Origin: Jeotgalibaca arthritidis
GTDB taxonomy: Bacteria > Bacillota > Bacilli > Lactobacillales > Aerococcaceae
NCBI RefSeq assembly: GCF_011100465.1
Contig: NZ_CP049740.1
Span: 124,001-188,000 of the forward strand
Direction: 5' to 3'
DNA: 64,000 nt
A model generated the notes under the pieces. That model was not told the origin of the DNA. It worked only from the letters and a program-made list of their open reading frames with translations, and did not search any database. Below are positions 19,172-27,681 of the stretch, one piece after another. The stretch's first letter is position 1, and every line of letters starts with the position of its first letter. The translations under genes and the position numbers were made by a program.

Positions 19172-19308
19172 TTATTGCGGCATGATTACTCATGGATAAA
19201 GAATGGTTCACATCCATCTTTATCATACATCCACTTCCTGTGGTGTGCTAAGCACGTATGTCCCGCATCAACTGCAATGATTAACATTGCAAGTCGCCTC
19301 GTCGCATA
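19134..19308 (-). ncRNA. Structured RNA of unknown family, about 175 nt
   Basis: Non-coding on both strands, yet almost every base can pair. On the minus strand an extended -10 box (TGCTATAAT, 19,315-19,323) gives a start near 19,308. Then follow: a hairpin TGCAATG/CATTGCA (19,273-19,291); a closing stem TGCGG/CCGCA (19,263-19,267 with 19,176-19,180) that encloses a three-way junction (CATAC/GTATG around GTGC-TTA-GCAC and CCAC-AGGAA-GTGG, 19,224-19,260), an 11-bp hairpin GATAAAG...CTTTATC (19,195-19,224) and CATGA-GTAA-TCATG (19,181-19,194); and a strong terminator (19,134-19,171). I do not recognise SRP RNA, tmRNA, RNase P, 6S or a riboswitch. It ends before the DUF4349 gene, so a free transcript is more likely than a leader. 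Confidence 0.65.
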
Positions 19309-19451
19309 AAAATCATTATAGCACCTTCTTATAAAAAAGAAAAGCTTTATTTTCAAGAATTTTGACTAGCTTTAAAAGTGATTTCTTCTTGTCTTTCAAA
19401 TTAAACTCCTTTATGCTAGGTAAGAAGAGAATATAAAGGAGACCATGTCCG

Positions 19452-20249
19452 ATGAAAGAATGTTATTTTTGCCAAAGTATTATCCCCGAGGATGCGACGG
19501 TTTGTCCGATGTGTGATTCTGACTTAACACAAGTTGAAAGCAAAGCTGTAGATGCAACACTAAATCCTGAACCTTATATCTTTAATCAAGAAGTTAAATC
19601 AAGAAAATTAGAAAAAAGCTTTAGTTTTACAAAACTAGCTCATGCAGTCGTTAGCTATGTGAACTACCATATTCATCGTTTCTCAGACCCCATTAGTGTT
19701 TCTGAAACGGAACATACAGCAGGTTTTGGCTATGTGTCCATTTTACTTGCCTCGTTACTCTCAGCAAGCATTGTCACCAAGGTCGTTGGCGCATTAGATG
19801 AGGCCTATCATTTTATGATGTCAATTTCCATTTTACCTACTCTGACTGTCAAATTTCAGCCTATGCAGTGGTTCTGGAAAGCGAGCGTCTTTTTTGTCAT
19901 TTACTTCCTACTGCTAGCATTCTTTAGCTTCCTATTCAAAAAAGCAGCCGCGACTGAGCGGGTTAATTTTAATCACTGGGTAACGCAATATACAGCTAGC
20001 AATACCTTTTTCTTTTTTGTATTAATCATTACTTTCCTTTTAGCTTTGGTTTTACCTCTAGCGCTAGCTATTCCATGTCTGTTAATTGTTATCTTGCATG
20101 CTATTTCCTATGTTATTTCATTTATTAGTAGCCTGTTTACAATGGAACGGAAATCGACGGTTAACCGCACCTTTTACCAAAGTCTAGTTGGAATCAGTAT
20201 CCATTTCTTAATCATGAGTTTTATCGCTTATTTCTTAATTAAATTGTAA
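19452..20249 (+). CDS. Zinc-ribbon multi-spanning membrane protein, function unknown
   Basis: A 265-residue protein with an N-terminal zinc ribbon (Cys 4, 7, 18, 21 in CYFC and CPMC) and four to five predicted membrane helices in the C-terminal two thirds (about 95-115, 150-170, 190-220, 240-262). The layout resembles zinc-ribbon/YIP1-like proteins of lactic acid bacteria; I cannot assign a function. AAAGGAG lies 10 bases before the ATG. It is alone, with the structured RNA transcribed away from it upstream and a terminator shared with cdd downstream. Confidence 0.72.
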   Translation: MKECYFCQSIIPEDATVCPMCDSDLTQVESKAVDATLNPEPYIFNQEVKSRKLEKSFSFTKLAHAVVSYVNYHIHRFSDPISVSETEHTAGFGYVSILLASLLSASIVTKVVGALDEAYHFMMSISILPTLTVKFQPMQWFWKASVFFVIYFLLLAFFSFLFKKAAATERVNFNHWVTQYTASNTFFFFVLIITFLLALVLPLALAIPCLLIVILHAISYVISFISSLFTMERKSTVNRTFYQSLVGISIHFLIMSFIAYFLIKL

Positions 20250-20286
20250 AAAAAGCAGATCTGGGAAAAATCCCAGATCTGTTTTT
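20248..20286. terminator. Bidirectional terminator between the zinc-ribbon gene and cdd
   Basis: Stem CAGATCTGGGA / TCCCAGATCTG flanked by A-rich and T5 runs. Confidence 0.9.
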
Positions 20287-20698
20287 AGTTATCTAATGTA
20301 GAAAATGCATACGGTACAAGTTCGTCAACCGTTACTTCCTTAATATCATTATTACCATTGGTCAAGTAAATGGGTGTATCTGCTTGGCAGAGTTCTACCA
20401 TTACTTGGCGGCAAATACTACATGGTGTAATGTAATCCTTTGTATTAGCTGATACTGCAATCGCTACAATATCTTCCTTTGAATAGCCATTAGCAATTCC
20501 TGTAAACAAGGCTGTTCGCTCCGCACAATTGGTTGCTCCAAATGATACATTTTCAACGTTTACGCCTTGAATAATGGTGTCATCCTTGTAAAGAACTGCT
20601 GCACCAACTGGGAAATGTGAATAAGGAACATAGGCACGTTCTTTAATCGTTTGCGCCTTTTCAACTAACAACTTAATTTGATTCTCTTGAATTTTCAA
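20285..20698 (-). CDS. cdd: Cytidine deaminase
   Basis: Deaminates cytidine and deoxycytidine to uridines for pyrimidine salvage. The 137-residue protein has the zinc site CAERTAL (Cys 58, catalytic Glu 60) and PCSICRQ (Cys 93, Cys 96), as in small tetrameric deaminases, and YVPYSHFPVGAA at the N-terminus. The start codon is TTG at 20,696-20,698 with AAAGGA 10 bases upstream; no ATG is near. Single gene. Confidence 0.94.
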   Translation of the reverse strand: MKIQENQIKLLVEKAQTIKERAYVPYSHFPVGAAVLYKDDTIIQGVNVENVSFGATNCAERTALFTGIANGYSKEDIVAIAVSANTKDYITPCSICRQVMVELCQADTPIYLTNGNNDIKEVTVDELVPYAFSTLDN

Positions 20699-20772
20699 CG
20701 TTTGAAAGTCCTTTCGAATAGATGTGATGTTTATCCATTATACCTTATTTCAAATAAATATACCGCTAAAAA

Positions 20773-21870
20773 TTAAAAAGATTCTAGCTTTTTAATAGCT
20801 TGAACAAGATTTTCAGCATTAACTGGATAAGGTAAGTTATGAACCGGTAGCTCTGGCAAGCTAGCACGATTGGCAATATCCGTTAAATCCTCATCTGTTA
20901 AATAATCCAGTTTCATATCAGCTAATGATATCGGAATAGCCAAGCTAGTATAAAACTGACGTAAGCGGGTAATTTCATCCCATTTTTCTTCCAAGGATAA
21001 CTGCACTAGAATACCATAGCCCACTTTATGGCCATGAAGAAAGTGATGTGCTTCTGGATAAATTGTAAGAGCGTCATGAATTTCATGAGCAACTGTTGTT
21101 CGTGCCAAGTCATCACCAAATCCTCCTACTAACCCACTAATAGAAATAATAACCTCACTCACTGCAACAAAATCTGCCGTTAAGTGATTTTGATCAAGGT
21201 CCTCAAGTGCTTTCCCACCCTTTTCCAAGATGGTTTGTTGGCACAATTGCGCAGCTGTCTGAGCCATAGTTAAGAATGGTTGTGTTTGAAGATGAGGTTG
21301 ACTTAAAATTTCATCTGATTCGTACCATTTAGCTAACGTATCTGCCATACCTGCAATAAAGTAATCCCTCGGCGCATCAAAAATTAAACGCGGTTCAATG
21401 AGTAAAAGCAAGGCTTGAATAGGAAGGACATCCAAGCGATCAAAGCTGCCATCTTCATGATAAAGAACACTCACCGGTGTCCAAGGTGCACAATTACTTG
21501 CTAAAGTTGGGACTAAAACAAATGGGCAACGATTAGCTAAATAAGCGGCATACTTAACCGTATCCATTATTTTCCCGCCACCTACTCCAATAACAACATC
21601 AGCATTGGACTCTTCAATCACTGTTTTAATGCTATTTATTGTCGGATCCGTACACTCGCCACTGAATTGGTATTCTTCAATTGAAAAGTTAGACCGGTAA
21701 ATACTTTTAAAATAAGGGCGTGCTTTCTTCCATGATAAGTTTCCGTGAACAATCAGTATTTTTTTAGCTTTCATCTGGTAAAGTTGATGTGTTAATTCGT
21801 CAATGGCGCCTTCTTCACAACGATATTGCTGTGGTCCCACCCGAACGAATGACAAGGGCTGATTTTGCAT
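20773..21870 (-). CDS. Iron-containing alcohol dehydrogenase family (glycerol dehydrogenase-like)
   Basis: A 365-residue NAD(P)-dependent dehydrogenase of the GldA branch. VVIGVGGGKIMDTVKYAA is the nucleotide loop, VPTLASNCAPWTPVSV the active-site segment. Metal ligands are expected at the Asp in MADTLAKWYE and the His residues of VAHEIHDAL and HHFLHGHKVGYG. Substrate is undetermined: glycerol, hydroxy acids or related polyols are possible. ATG at 21,868-21,870 is chosen because GGAGG lies 10 bases upstream; an in-frame ATG three codons earlier is only one base from that site. It is divergent from the AEC transporter gene. Confidence 0.8.
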   Translation of the reverse strand: MQNQPLSFVRVGPQQYRCEEGAIDELTHQLYQMKAKKILIVHGNLSWKKARPYFKSIYRSNFSIEEYQFSGECTDPTINSIKTVIEESNADVVIGVGGGKIMDTVKYAAYLANRCPFVLVPTLASNCAPWTPVSVLYHEDGSFDRLDVLPIQALLLLIEPRLIFDAPRDYFIAGMADTLAKWYESDEILSQPHLQTQPFLTMAQTAAQLCQQTILEKGGKALEDLDQNHLTADFVAVSEVIISISGLVGGFGDDLARTTVAHEIHDALTIYPEAHHFLHGHKVGYGILVQLSLEEKWDEITRLRQFYTSLAIPISLADMKLDYLTDEDLTDIANRASLPELPVHNLPYPVNAENLVQAIKKLESF

Positions 21871-21999
21871 CTGTGACATGCCTCCAAAACATTTGTTTTT
21901 ATTACTTCCTTATTATAAAACAATTCTTCCATAAAATCTGTATTATCTTATGTTATTATAGGGCTATCATTCGTTTTTTCAAAGAAAGGAGCCTGTCAT

Positions 22000-22920
22000 T
22001 TGAGTATGTTTGCTATTCTATTTAATCAGATGATGACGATGTCATTGTTGATTGCCTTTGGATTTGTACTTGTTCGAACGAAAGTGATAAACAGTGAGGG
22101 AGCGAGACAAATCTCCACTATTTTAGCCATGTTTGTTATGCCAGCATCTATGATCGCTTCATTTAATGCTAATTTTGATTTAGCTCGTTTAAAATTATTT
22201 GGTTGGGCCGTAGTTGCAGCACTCGCTACAATTATCGGTCGTATTTTTATCAATCAATTTATTTTCAAAAAAGACCAACGTATTGAAAAATATGCAGCAA
22301 CTTTTGCAAATTCTGGTTTTTTTGGTATTCCCATTGTTATCGCACTTTTTGGTCATGAAGGTGTCTTTTTCTTAACGCCATATATTATGTGTAATAATAT
22401 CTTGCAGTGGACGTATGGTCGCGCACTCATTTCAGGCGATAAAAAAGCTATGACTCCAAAGAAAGCCTTCACTAATCCTGGTATGATTGGGGCTGTCATT
22501 GGTCTTACTATCTACATCAGCCAGCTTCCCCTTCCTCAATTTATGTGGACGGCGGTTAGTAATGTCGCCTCCTTACAGACTGCACTAGCCATGATGATTA
22601 TTGGTAGCTACCTTGCTAATAGTGACTTGATGACCATTTTTAAAAATAAGTCGGCCTATTTAACTGTCTTTATGCGACTAATTTTTACACCGCTTGTTGC
22701 TATTTTAATGATTTATCTGTTACCAATTAATAACTTTGAAGTAGAAATCGTCTTGACGATTGCTTCGGTAGCACCAGCAGCAGTTAATACGGCTATACTC
22801 GGTCGTTTGTTTGGTGGCGACTATGAATACGGCGCTAGAATTGTTGTTCTGACTTCTATATTCTCTATTTTTACGATTCCATTTATGATGCAGTTTGCAG
22901 AATTTATTTATACCTTATAA
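22000..22920 (+). CDS. AEC-family transporter (auxin efflux carrier superfamily)
   Basis: A 306-residue integral membrane protein with about ten helices in two repeats of five, as in the AEC family; LIAFGFVLVRTKVIN, FANSGFFGIPIV and APAAVNTAILGRLFGGD are typical. Members in lactic acid bacteria carry organic acids such as malate, but the substrate here cannot be read from sequence. The start is TTG at 22,000 with AAAGGAG 8 bases before it; the ATG two codons later is too far for this site. It is followed by a terminator. Confidence 0.83.
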   Translation: MSMFAILFNQMMTMSLLIAFGFVLVRTKVINSEGARQISTILAMFVMPASMIASFNANFDLARLKLFGWAVVAALATIIGRIFINQFIFKKDQRIEKYAATFANSGFFGIPIVIALFGHEGVFFLTPYIMCNNILQWTYGRALISGDKKAMTPKKAFTNPGMIGAVIGLTIYISQLPLPQFMWTAVSNVASLQTALAMMIIGSYLANSDLMTIFKNKSAYLTVFMRLIFTPLVAILMIYLLPINNFEVEIVLTIASVAPAAVNTAILGRLFGGDYEYGARIVVLTSIFSIFTIPFMMQFAEFIYTL

Positions 22921-22955
22921 AAAAAGCTGTCCCCATGCGAAGGGACAGCTTTTTT
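22919..22955. terminator. Bidirectional terminator, AEC and DUF1002 genes
   Basis: Stem AAAAAGCTGTCCC / GGGACAGCTTTTT with flanking A and T runs. Confidence 0.92.
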
Positions 22956-23927
22956 CTAGTTAAATAGACCGGTTATCGCTTGCCAAATATCCTGGAAGAA
23001 TTTAGCAATTTTATCCATAACGCCATTTTTTTCTGCTTTCGTAATTAAGTCAGAGACTTTGTCTTGTACACTATTTGCAAGGTCAGTTAGTTGGTCTTTT
23101 ACTTCTTGCGAATCAATAGCAGAGGTTTGTTGGTATTTCTCAAATAAATCTAGCAAACGATCAAATTGCTCTTGAGTCACATAATCGCCTAAATTAGCAT
23201 TAGCCAATGCTTCATTAATAATACGTTCAATATCTTCGCGGGTAGCTAGCTCACCTTGGCTTTCTTTCAGATCAGCTAATGATTGTTTAATTTCAATAAT
23301 AGCTTGATCAAGTTGCGAGCCATCAAATCCTTCAACACCTTCATTTTCTTGAACGATTTGGTTCGTTGTTTCCAATTCTTCTTGAGCCACTTCCATACGG
23401 TCTTGTTCTAATTCTTCACCATTTGCATCAAATGCTTTATAAATACCTGTTAAGGCACTCTCACCTGTTACACGACTCACACTCGCCACACTAATCTTAG
23501 CGTCTGAAACCCCAGCTGTGATAGCGGCGTTGATGTATTGATCTGCTGTAATTTGAGTGATATTTTCAGGCGTTTGAATAACGACTTCCACACCCTTGCC
23601 TGCATCTTGCTTCTGCACAATAACAGATGAAATCATCGCTGATGTGTCCGTTTCACCATCGTTTAAATAATGCTGTAAATCCTCACCCGTAACAGCAAAT
23701 GAATGAACATTATCAGGATTTTCAATGTTTAGCAGGGTCATCGTTTCTTCAATCTGAGCTTCTGACAAGCCTCCGCCATATACGAAAGTTGGTTTGCCCC
23801 ATTTCTCATTAACAACCGTCGTATCAATACCATTTGAACTCGCTTGAGTATAGATAGGGAATATGGCACTACTTCCCATAGTTAATAGTGTTGTCAGTAA
23901 TAATAATGATTTATTTCTTTTTCTCAT
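22956..23927 (-). CDS. Secreted DUF1002 protein (YpuA-like)
   Basis: A 323-residue exported protein. Residues 1-30 are a Sec signal (RKRNKSLLLLTTLLTMGSSA, cleavage near QASS). The DUF1002 domain follows (FVYGGGLSEAQIEETMTLL, FAVTGEDLQHYL, SVIVQKQDAGKGVEVVI, NAAITAGVSDAKI), and a helical C-terminus from about residue 180 contains coiled-coil stretches. The function of the family is unknown. The ATG at 23,925-23,927 has AAAGGAGGTC 7 bases upstream; the longer frame to 23,954 spans that site and is rejected. Confidence 0.85.
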   Translation of the reverse strand: MRKRNKSLLLLTTLLTMGSSAIFPIYTQASSNGIDTTVVNEKWGKPTFVYGGGLSEAQIEETMTLLNIENPDNVHSFAVTGEDLQHYLNDGETDTSAMISSVIVQKQDAGKGVEVVIQTPENITQITADQYINAAITAGVSDAKISVASVSRVTGESALTGIYKAFDANGEELEQDRMEVAQEELETTNQIVQENEGVEGFDGSQLDQAIIEIKQSLADLKESQGELATREDIERIINEALANANLGDYVTQEQFDRLLDLFEKYQQTSAIDSQEVKDQLTDLANSVQDKVSDLITKAEKNGVMDKIAKFFQDIWQAITGLFN

Positions 23928-24009
23928 TTTTCCTGACCTCCTTTTCTCCCTCATTTTAAACTAAATCTTCTTTTATTTCCTCAGCCCTGAGGCCGATTAA
24001 GAAAAGTTT

Positions 24010-24040
24010 AAAAAAGAAGAGGCCTTAGCCTCTTCTTTTT
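24010..24040 (-). terminator. Terminator of niaX
   Basis: Stem AAGAAGAGGC / GCCTCTTCTT with six U on the minus strand; the niaX stop codon lies in the loop. Confidence 0.85.
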
Positions 24041-24564
24041 AGTGTTTTCCATACAATTTGAGCCAACCAAAAATCAACCATACTGTGAATCACTGTCCCA
24101 ACACCAACGAGTAACATCACTGATGTGAGCAGTCCTTTATCGTAGTACGCTGCAGTTAAATTACCAGCAAAATAAAAAATACTAACCACAATAACTTCAC
24201 AAGTCGCATGTAATAATCCAATTAATAAGTTAAATAACCAGCTCTTTTTAGTATCTATAATAAGTTCAGGCTTAGCTTCCAGATACTTAGCGCCAAGAAA
24301 GGCAAAAATCATATGGCTAGCTGCTCGCAATGCAATCACAATGGGAAATCCACCTAGAACAAATCCCATTGCTGTACCAAAAGCAACCGCAAGAGCGACA
24401 TAGGGAGATATAAACATGGCAATAAATGTAGCCACATGACTTGCCAATGTAAAGGAGGCTGGCTCCAAAACAATTTTTAAGGGGGAAATCATAGGGATTA
24501 AAATGCCAACCGCAATTAATAAGGCGGCCGTTGTTAGTGTTCCTGTGCGTGATCGTTTATTCAT
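24025..24564 (-). CDS. niaX: Niacin ECF transporter S-component
   Basis: A 179-residue membrane protein with five to six helices that fits the NiaX type of substrate-binding subunit for the shared ECF module; the energising EcfA/A'/T genes are not in the window. The family call rests on the context: it sits next to niaR, and its promoter carries a perfect palindrome of the NiaR type. A GAAGGAAGGG site precedes the ATG. Niacin is the likely substrate (inference from regulon membership). Confidence 0.85.
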   Translation of the reverse strand: MNKRSRTGTLTTAALLIAVGILIPMISPLKIVLEPASFTLASHVATFIAMFISPYVALAVAFGTAMGFVLGGFPIVIALRAASHMIFAFLGAKYLEAKPELIIDTKKSWLFNLLIGLLHATCEVIVVSIFYFAGNLTAAYYDKGLLTSVMLLVGVGTVIHSMVDFWLAQIVWKTLKRRG

Positions 24565-24597
24565 AAATTAAAACCCTTCCTTCACATGTCATATTTA

Positions 24598-24615
24598 CAG
24601 GTGTCAAGACACCTG
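24598..24615. promoter_or_regulatory. NiaR operator of niaX
   Basis: CAGGTGTC-AA-GACACCTG, perfect 8-base arms, lies just downstream of the -10 box and covers the expected transcription start, where a bound repressor would block initiation. The next gene upstream is niaR itself. Confidence 0.75.
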
Positions 24616-24623
24616 CCCCATTT

Positions 24624-24651
24624 ATTATAATACGACATATTAAAAAGTCAA
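24624..24651 (-). promoter_or_regulatory. Promoter of niaX
   Basis: TTGACT (24,646-24,651) and TATAAT (24,624-24,629) with a 16-base spacer on the minus strand. Confidence 0.75.
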
Positions 24652-24672
24652 CACAGTTTTACCGATACCAAA

Positions 24673-25191
24673 TTATTGATACAGGATACCCACCTTTTTT
24701 AAAGCATCTTGAATCTGATCAAAGGTTTGCTTGTCCTTGCATTTTACAGTGTGAATGTGAATACCGTCAGTCAGTGAAGATAACATCTTACTTTTATTGT
24801 TCACCATATCAACAATAAAGGCATCTACATCATGGATTGTTTTTATTCGCAAGACACCTGATAACAATCCATAGAGCGGGTGCTCAACTTGAACATCCAA
24901 CACTTCCCCACCATGTCGAACAATAATATCTAACTCTTGACGGGTTTGACTTTCTGAGTGTTGACACACTAGCTTGGCTGTAAAGCCATTTAAAATAACG
25001 TCTTTGTCTCCGTATAAGTAGCCTCTTGGTGTTGATAAAATTTCATTCCCCTCAGCTCTTAACAAAGCAATGTCGCCCACAATAATTTGTCGACTCACTT
25101 GAAATTCATCTGCCAGTTGCCTTGCTGCAACTGGATTCGTTTCATTTTCTAAAATGGAAATAATAGCCTCTCTTCTTTTTGAAGCGCTCAT
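24673..25191 (-). CDS. niaR: Niacin-responsive transcriptional repressor
   Basis: A 172-residue regulator with an N-terminal HTH_11 domain (ISILENETNPVAARQLADEF, VSRQIIVGDIALLR) and a C-terminal 3H domain with conserved histidines (CQHSES, VRHGGEV, VEHPLYG) that bind metal and niacin in the characterised relatives. It represses niacin uptake and NAD synthesis genes when niacin is plentiful. It sits immediately upstream of niaX and its presumed operator. The ATG follows AGGTAGG. Its own promoter region overlaps that of the divergent acetyltransferase. Confidence 0.9.
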   Translation of the reverse strand: MSASKRREAIISILENETNPVAARQLADEFQVSRQIIVGDIALLRAEGNEILSTPRGYLYGDKDVILNGFTAKLVCQHSESQTRQELDIIVRHGGEVLDVQVEHPLYGLLSGVLRIKTIHDVDAFIVDMVNNKSKMLSSLTDGIHIHTVKCKDKQTFDQIQDALKKVGILYQ

Positions 25192-25315
25192 AGGATTACC
25201 TACCTTTTCTAAAAAAATACGTTCTCTCTATGTCCTATCATACCATGTTGAGACTGACATTTCCCTTACATTCCTTTATAATAGTGTTACACATATTAGT
25301 AGAAAGGATGGTCGC

Positions 25316-25759
25316 ATGGTTGACTTAGTTAATATTAGCAAAGAGAATATTGACGCTTGCTTAGCTCTATCACCACAAGCATGGCAAGAAAAATATAGCA
25401 AGTCCGTGGCAGAACATTTATCCCGTGCTTACATCGAACCCGAAACACTCATTCCATTAGCAGTTCAATTAAATAAAACAATTATCGGTTTCCTTATTTT
25501 CAGATTCGAAAACAATAAAAACCGTATTCGCATTGTTGATATTTTTATCGATCAATGGATGCAAGAAAAAGGTTATGGTAGACAAACTCTCATAAGCTTT
25601 TTAGAATTAGCTGAAAATTTTGAAAACTATGATAAAATATATAGTCTGGTCGACATGGGCAACTTAGAAGCGCGGAAAGCTTTTGAAGCTGCTGGTTTCA
25701 TGCGTGGCATCGTCGATATCGAAAATCGACTAAACGAAATGATTTTTATTTTACGTTAG
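25316..25759 (+). CDS. GNAT-family N-acetyltransferase
   Basis: A 147-residue acetyltransferase. IRIVDIFIDQWMQEKGYGR holds the beta4-alpha3 acetyl-CoA site (Q-x-x-G-Y-G), and NLEARKAFEAAGFMRG is the usual C-terminal motif. Substrate unknown. The ATG at 25,316 with AAAGGA 7 bases upstream is chosen; an upstream extension in the same frame to 25,154 overlaps niaR antisense and has no supporting site. It is followed 11 bases later by a small gene, probably in the same transcript. Confidence 0.85.
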   Translation: MVDLVNISKENIDACLALSPQAWQEKYSKSVAEHLSRAYIEPETLIPLAVQLNKTIIGFLIFRFENNKNRIRIVDIFIDQWMQEKGYGRQTLISFLELAENFENYDKIYSLVDMGNLEARKAFEAAGFMRGIVDIENRLNEMIFILR

Positions 25760-25770
25760 AAGGTGAAAAA

Positions 25771-25998
25771 ATGAGAGCTGATCTTTATGAGGCTTATCAA
25801 GAATGGCGTTCTGGTATGCTTGATTTTCAAGATGACTTAAGTTGGGAAGAATCTGAGGAAGCAGACTTTGCTGTTTGGGATGCTGCAGACCACAATGCCA
25901 GAGACGATTTCAACTTGTTCTTAGCGTCAAAAGCACTTGATCAAGTGAGTTTTCAAGACATGAAGGCAATGGAAATTCAATATGATGCGGAAATGTAA
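25771..25998 (+). CDS. Small acidic protein of unknown function
   Basis: A 75-residue, strongly acidic protein (many Asp/Glu, three Trp) with no signal or membrane segment and no family I recognise. AGAAGGTG precedes the ATG, 11 bases after the acetyltransferase stop, and a terminator follows, so it looks like the second gene of a two-gene operon. It could be a partner or substrate of the acetyltransferase, but nothing in the sequence shows this. Confidence 0.6.
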   Translation: MRADLYEAYQEWRSGMLDFQDDLSWEESEEADFAVWDAADHNARDDFNLFLASKALDQVSFQDMKAMEIQYDAEM

Positions 25999-26012
25999 AT
26001 AATGTTCCGATA

Positions 26013-26050
26013 AAGCTTATAAACTCAAGGTTTATAAGCTTATTTTTTTT
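26013..26050 (+). terminator. Terminator after the acetyltransferase operon
   Basis: Stem AAGCTTATAAAC / GTTTATAAGCTT followed by ATTTTTTTT. Confidence 0.9.
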
Positions 26051-26072
26051 GAAAAAAATCAAGATATTTTGA

Positions 26073-26100
26073 TTGACTAATCCCACTAAAAACCTATAAT
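26073..26100 (+). promoter_or_regulatory. Promoter of kup
   Basis: TTGACT and TATAAT with a 16-base spacer, 28 bases before the kup start codon. Confidence 0.7.
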
Positions 26101-26127
26101 AAGCATTATTTTAGAGGAGTATCAAAA

Positions 26128-27604
26128 ATGGAAAGCAAAACATCCGACAATCAGCAAAATAAATTAAAACTTGCTGGATTACTTGTCACAATCGGTATTG
26201 TCTATGGCGATATCGGTACATCACCATTGTATGTTATGAAATCACTCATTAGTGGGAATGGTGGATTGGCTTCAATTTCTAAGTAGTTTATTTACGGTTC
26301 GCTTTCACTCGTCTTTTGGACAATCACGCTTCTTACCACTGTCAAATATGTTGGAATCGCTCTGAGAGCCGACAACCACGGTGAAGGTGGTATTTTCTCT
26401 CTTTATGCGCTCATTCGTAAAAAAGCGAAATGGTTGATTATCCCCGCTATTATCGGCGGCTCGTCCCTTTTGGTTGATGGTATTTTAACACCAGCTGTTA
26501 CTGTTACAACTGCTATAGAGGGGTTGCGAGGTATTCCATTTTATGTTGATACGTTTGGTAGTAGCCAACAAACGGTTATTATCATTACCTTAATTATTAT
26601 TAGTTTTCTATTTTTGATTCAACGCTTTGGTACCGAACTAATTGGTCGCTTTTTTGGTCCCATTATGTTTTTATGGTTTTCTTGTATGGCTGTCGTTCTT
26701 TACTTCCAAAACTCTCATCATATGGAAGCCGCTTATGGATTAGCTATTACGATTACCATGTTAATGACGACGATTTTACTTTACAACTACTTAACAATGA
26801 AGCATATTTCAAAATTCATTTCTATTCCTATTTTATTATTTTTCGGTGGTTTAGAACTCGCCTTTTTCGCATCGAGTGTAACTAAATTCTTCCATGGTGG
26901 ATTTGTTACCGTGATTATGGCACTCCTTATTATCGGTATCATGATGGTTTGGAACCGAGCATTTAATATTGAGCGTAATGTTGCAAAAGAAGTGCCACTA
27001 AGTGACTTCATAGACCGTATTAAAGCAATTAGAGATGACAACTCTATTCCGATGTATGCCACTAATTTGGTTTATTTAACGAGCAAGGCTAGACCTGGCT
27101 ATGTGTATAGTAAAGTCATGTATTCCATCTTCGATAAGCAACCAAAGCGCGCTCAGGTGTATTGGTTTGTCAATGTAGATGTAACTGACCAACCAAGAAC
27201 GATGGAATATGTCGTTGAAAAATTCGATACAAACTACATTATTAAAGTCCAATTGCATCTCGGTTTTAGAATTGAACAACAAGTCAGCACTTACTTGCGT
27301 CAGGTCGTTATTGATTTGATGAAAGCTGGTGAAATAGAAAATCAACCGCAGCCTTGGACAACTGCTGAATCAAATCGGAATGTGGGAGACTTCTGTTTTG
27401 TTCTTGTTCGTGAAGAGCTTTCCACTGACTCAGAACTATCTTCTCTCGACCGCTTTGTGATGCAGATTAAATTAACCATCAAAAAAATTGCCCTATCACC
27501 GATTAAATGGTTTGGCTTAGAGTATACAGACGTCAAACTCGAAACCGTTCCTCTTTTAGTTGGTAAACGTAAAAAAAACACAACTCAAACGTGTGTATCA
27601 TTAA
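26128..27604 (+). pseudogene. kup: Kup potassium uptake transporter, decayed
   Basis: The start (ATG at 26,128, AGAGGAG site) and [14 protein letters not shown] are typical of KUP transporters, but three defects are visible. Codon 53 is TAG (26,284-26,286) where SISK-E-FIYGSLSLVFWT is expected. Second, at about 26,675-26,690 FGPIMFLWF joins directly to CMAVVLYFQ; in intact KUP proteins some 170 residues, including several membrane helices, lie between these motifs, so about 0.5 kb was lost in frame. Third, the end is probably shifted: an A8 run at 27,571-27,578, read with seven A, gives KRKKTQLKRVYH and a TAA at 27,602-27,604. An IS element sits just downstream in the terminator. The protein cannot be a functional transporter. 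Confidence 0.9.
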
Positions 27605-27607
27605 TCA

Positions 27608-27627
27608 AAAAAAGCGGGTTGTGGAAG
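27608..27627 (+). terminator. Left arm of the kup terminator, split by an IS element
   Basis: AAAAAGCGGGTTGTGGAA here and TTCCACAATCCGCTTTTT at 29,313-29,330 are complementary (one G-U) but now lie about 1.7 kb apart, on either side of the insertion. Joined, they form an 18-bp stem with a short loop and a T run, a terminator shared with the convergent YrrS-like gene. Confidence 0.8.
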
Positions 27628-27681
27628 TGTAGAGGCCCCCAAAAGTTAGACCAAAAATCTAACTTTTGGGGGTTTATTTTT

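Noticed and set aside
19139-19320. SRP RNA (ffs) or 6S RNA for the structured RNA
   Set aside because: The SRP tetraloop and asymmetric-loop motif is absent (CCACAGGAAGTGG is only superficially similar), and the multibranched shape does not fit the long single hairpin of 6S RNA.
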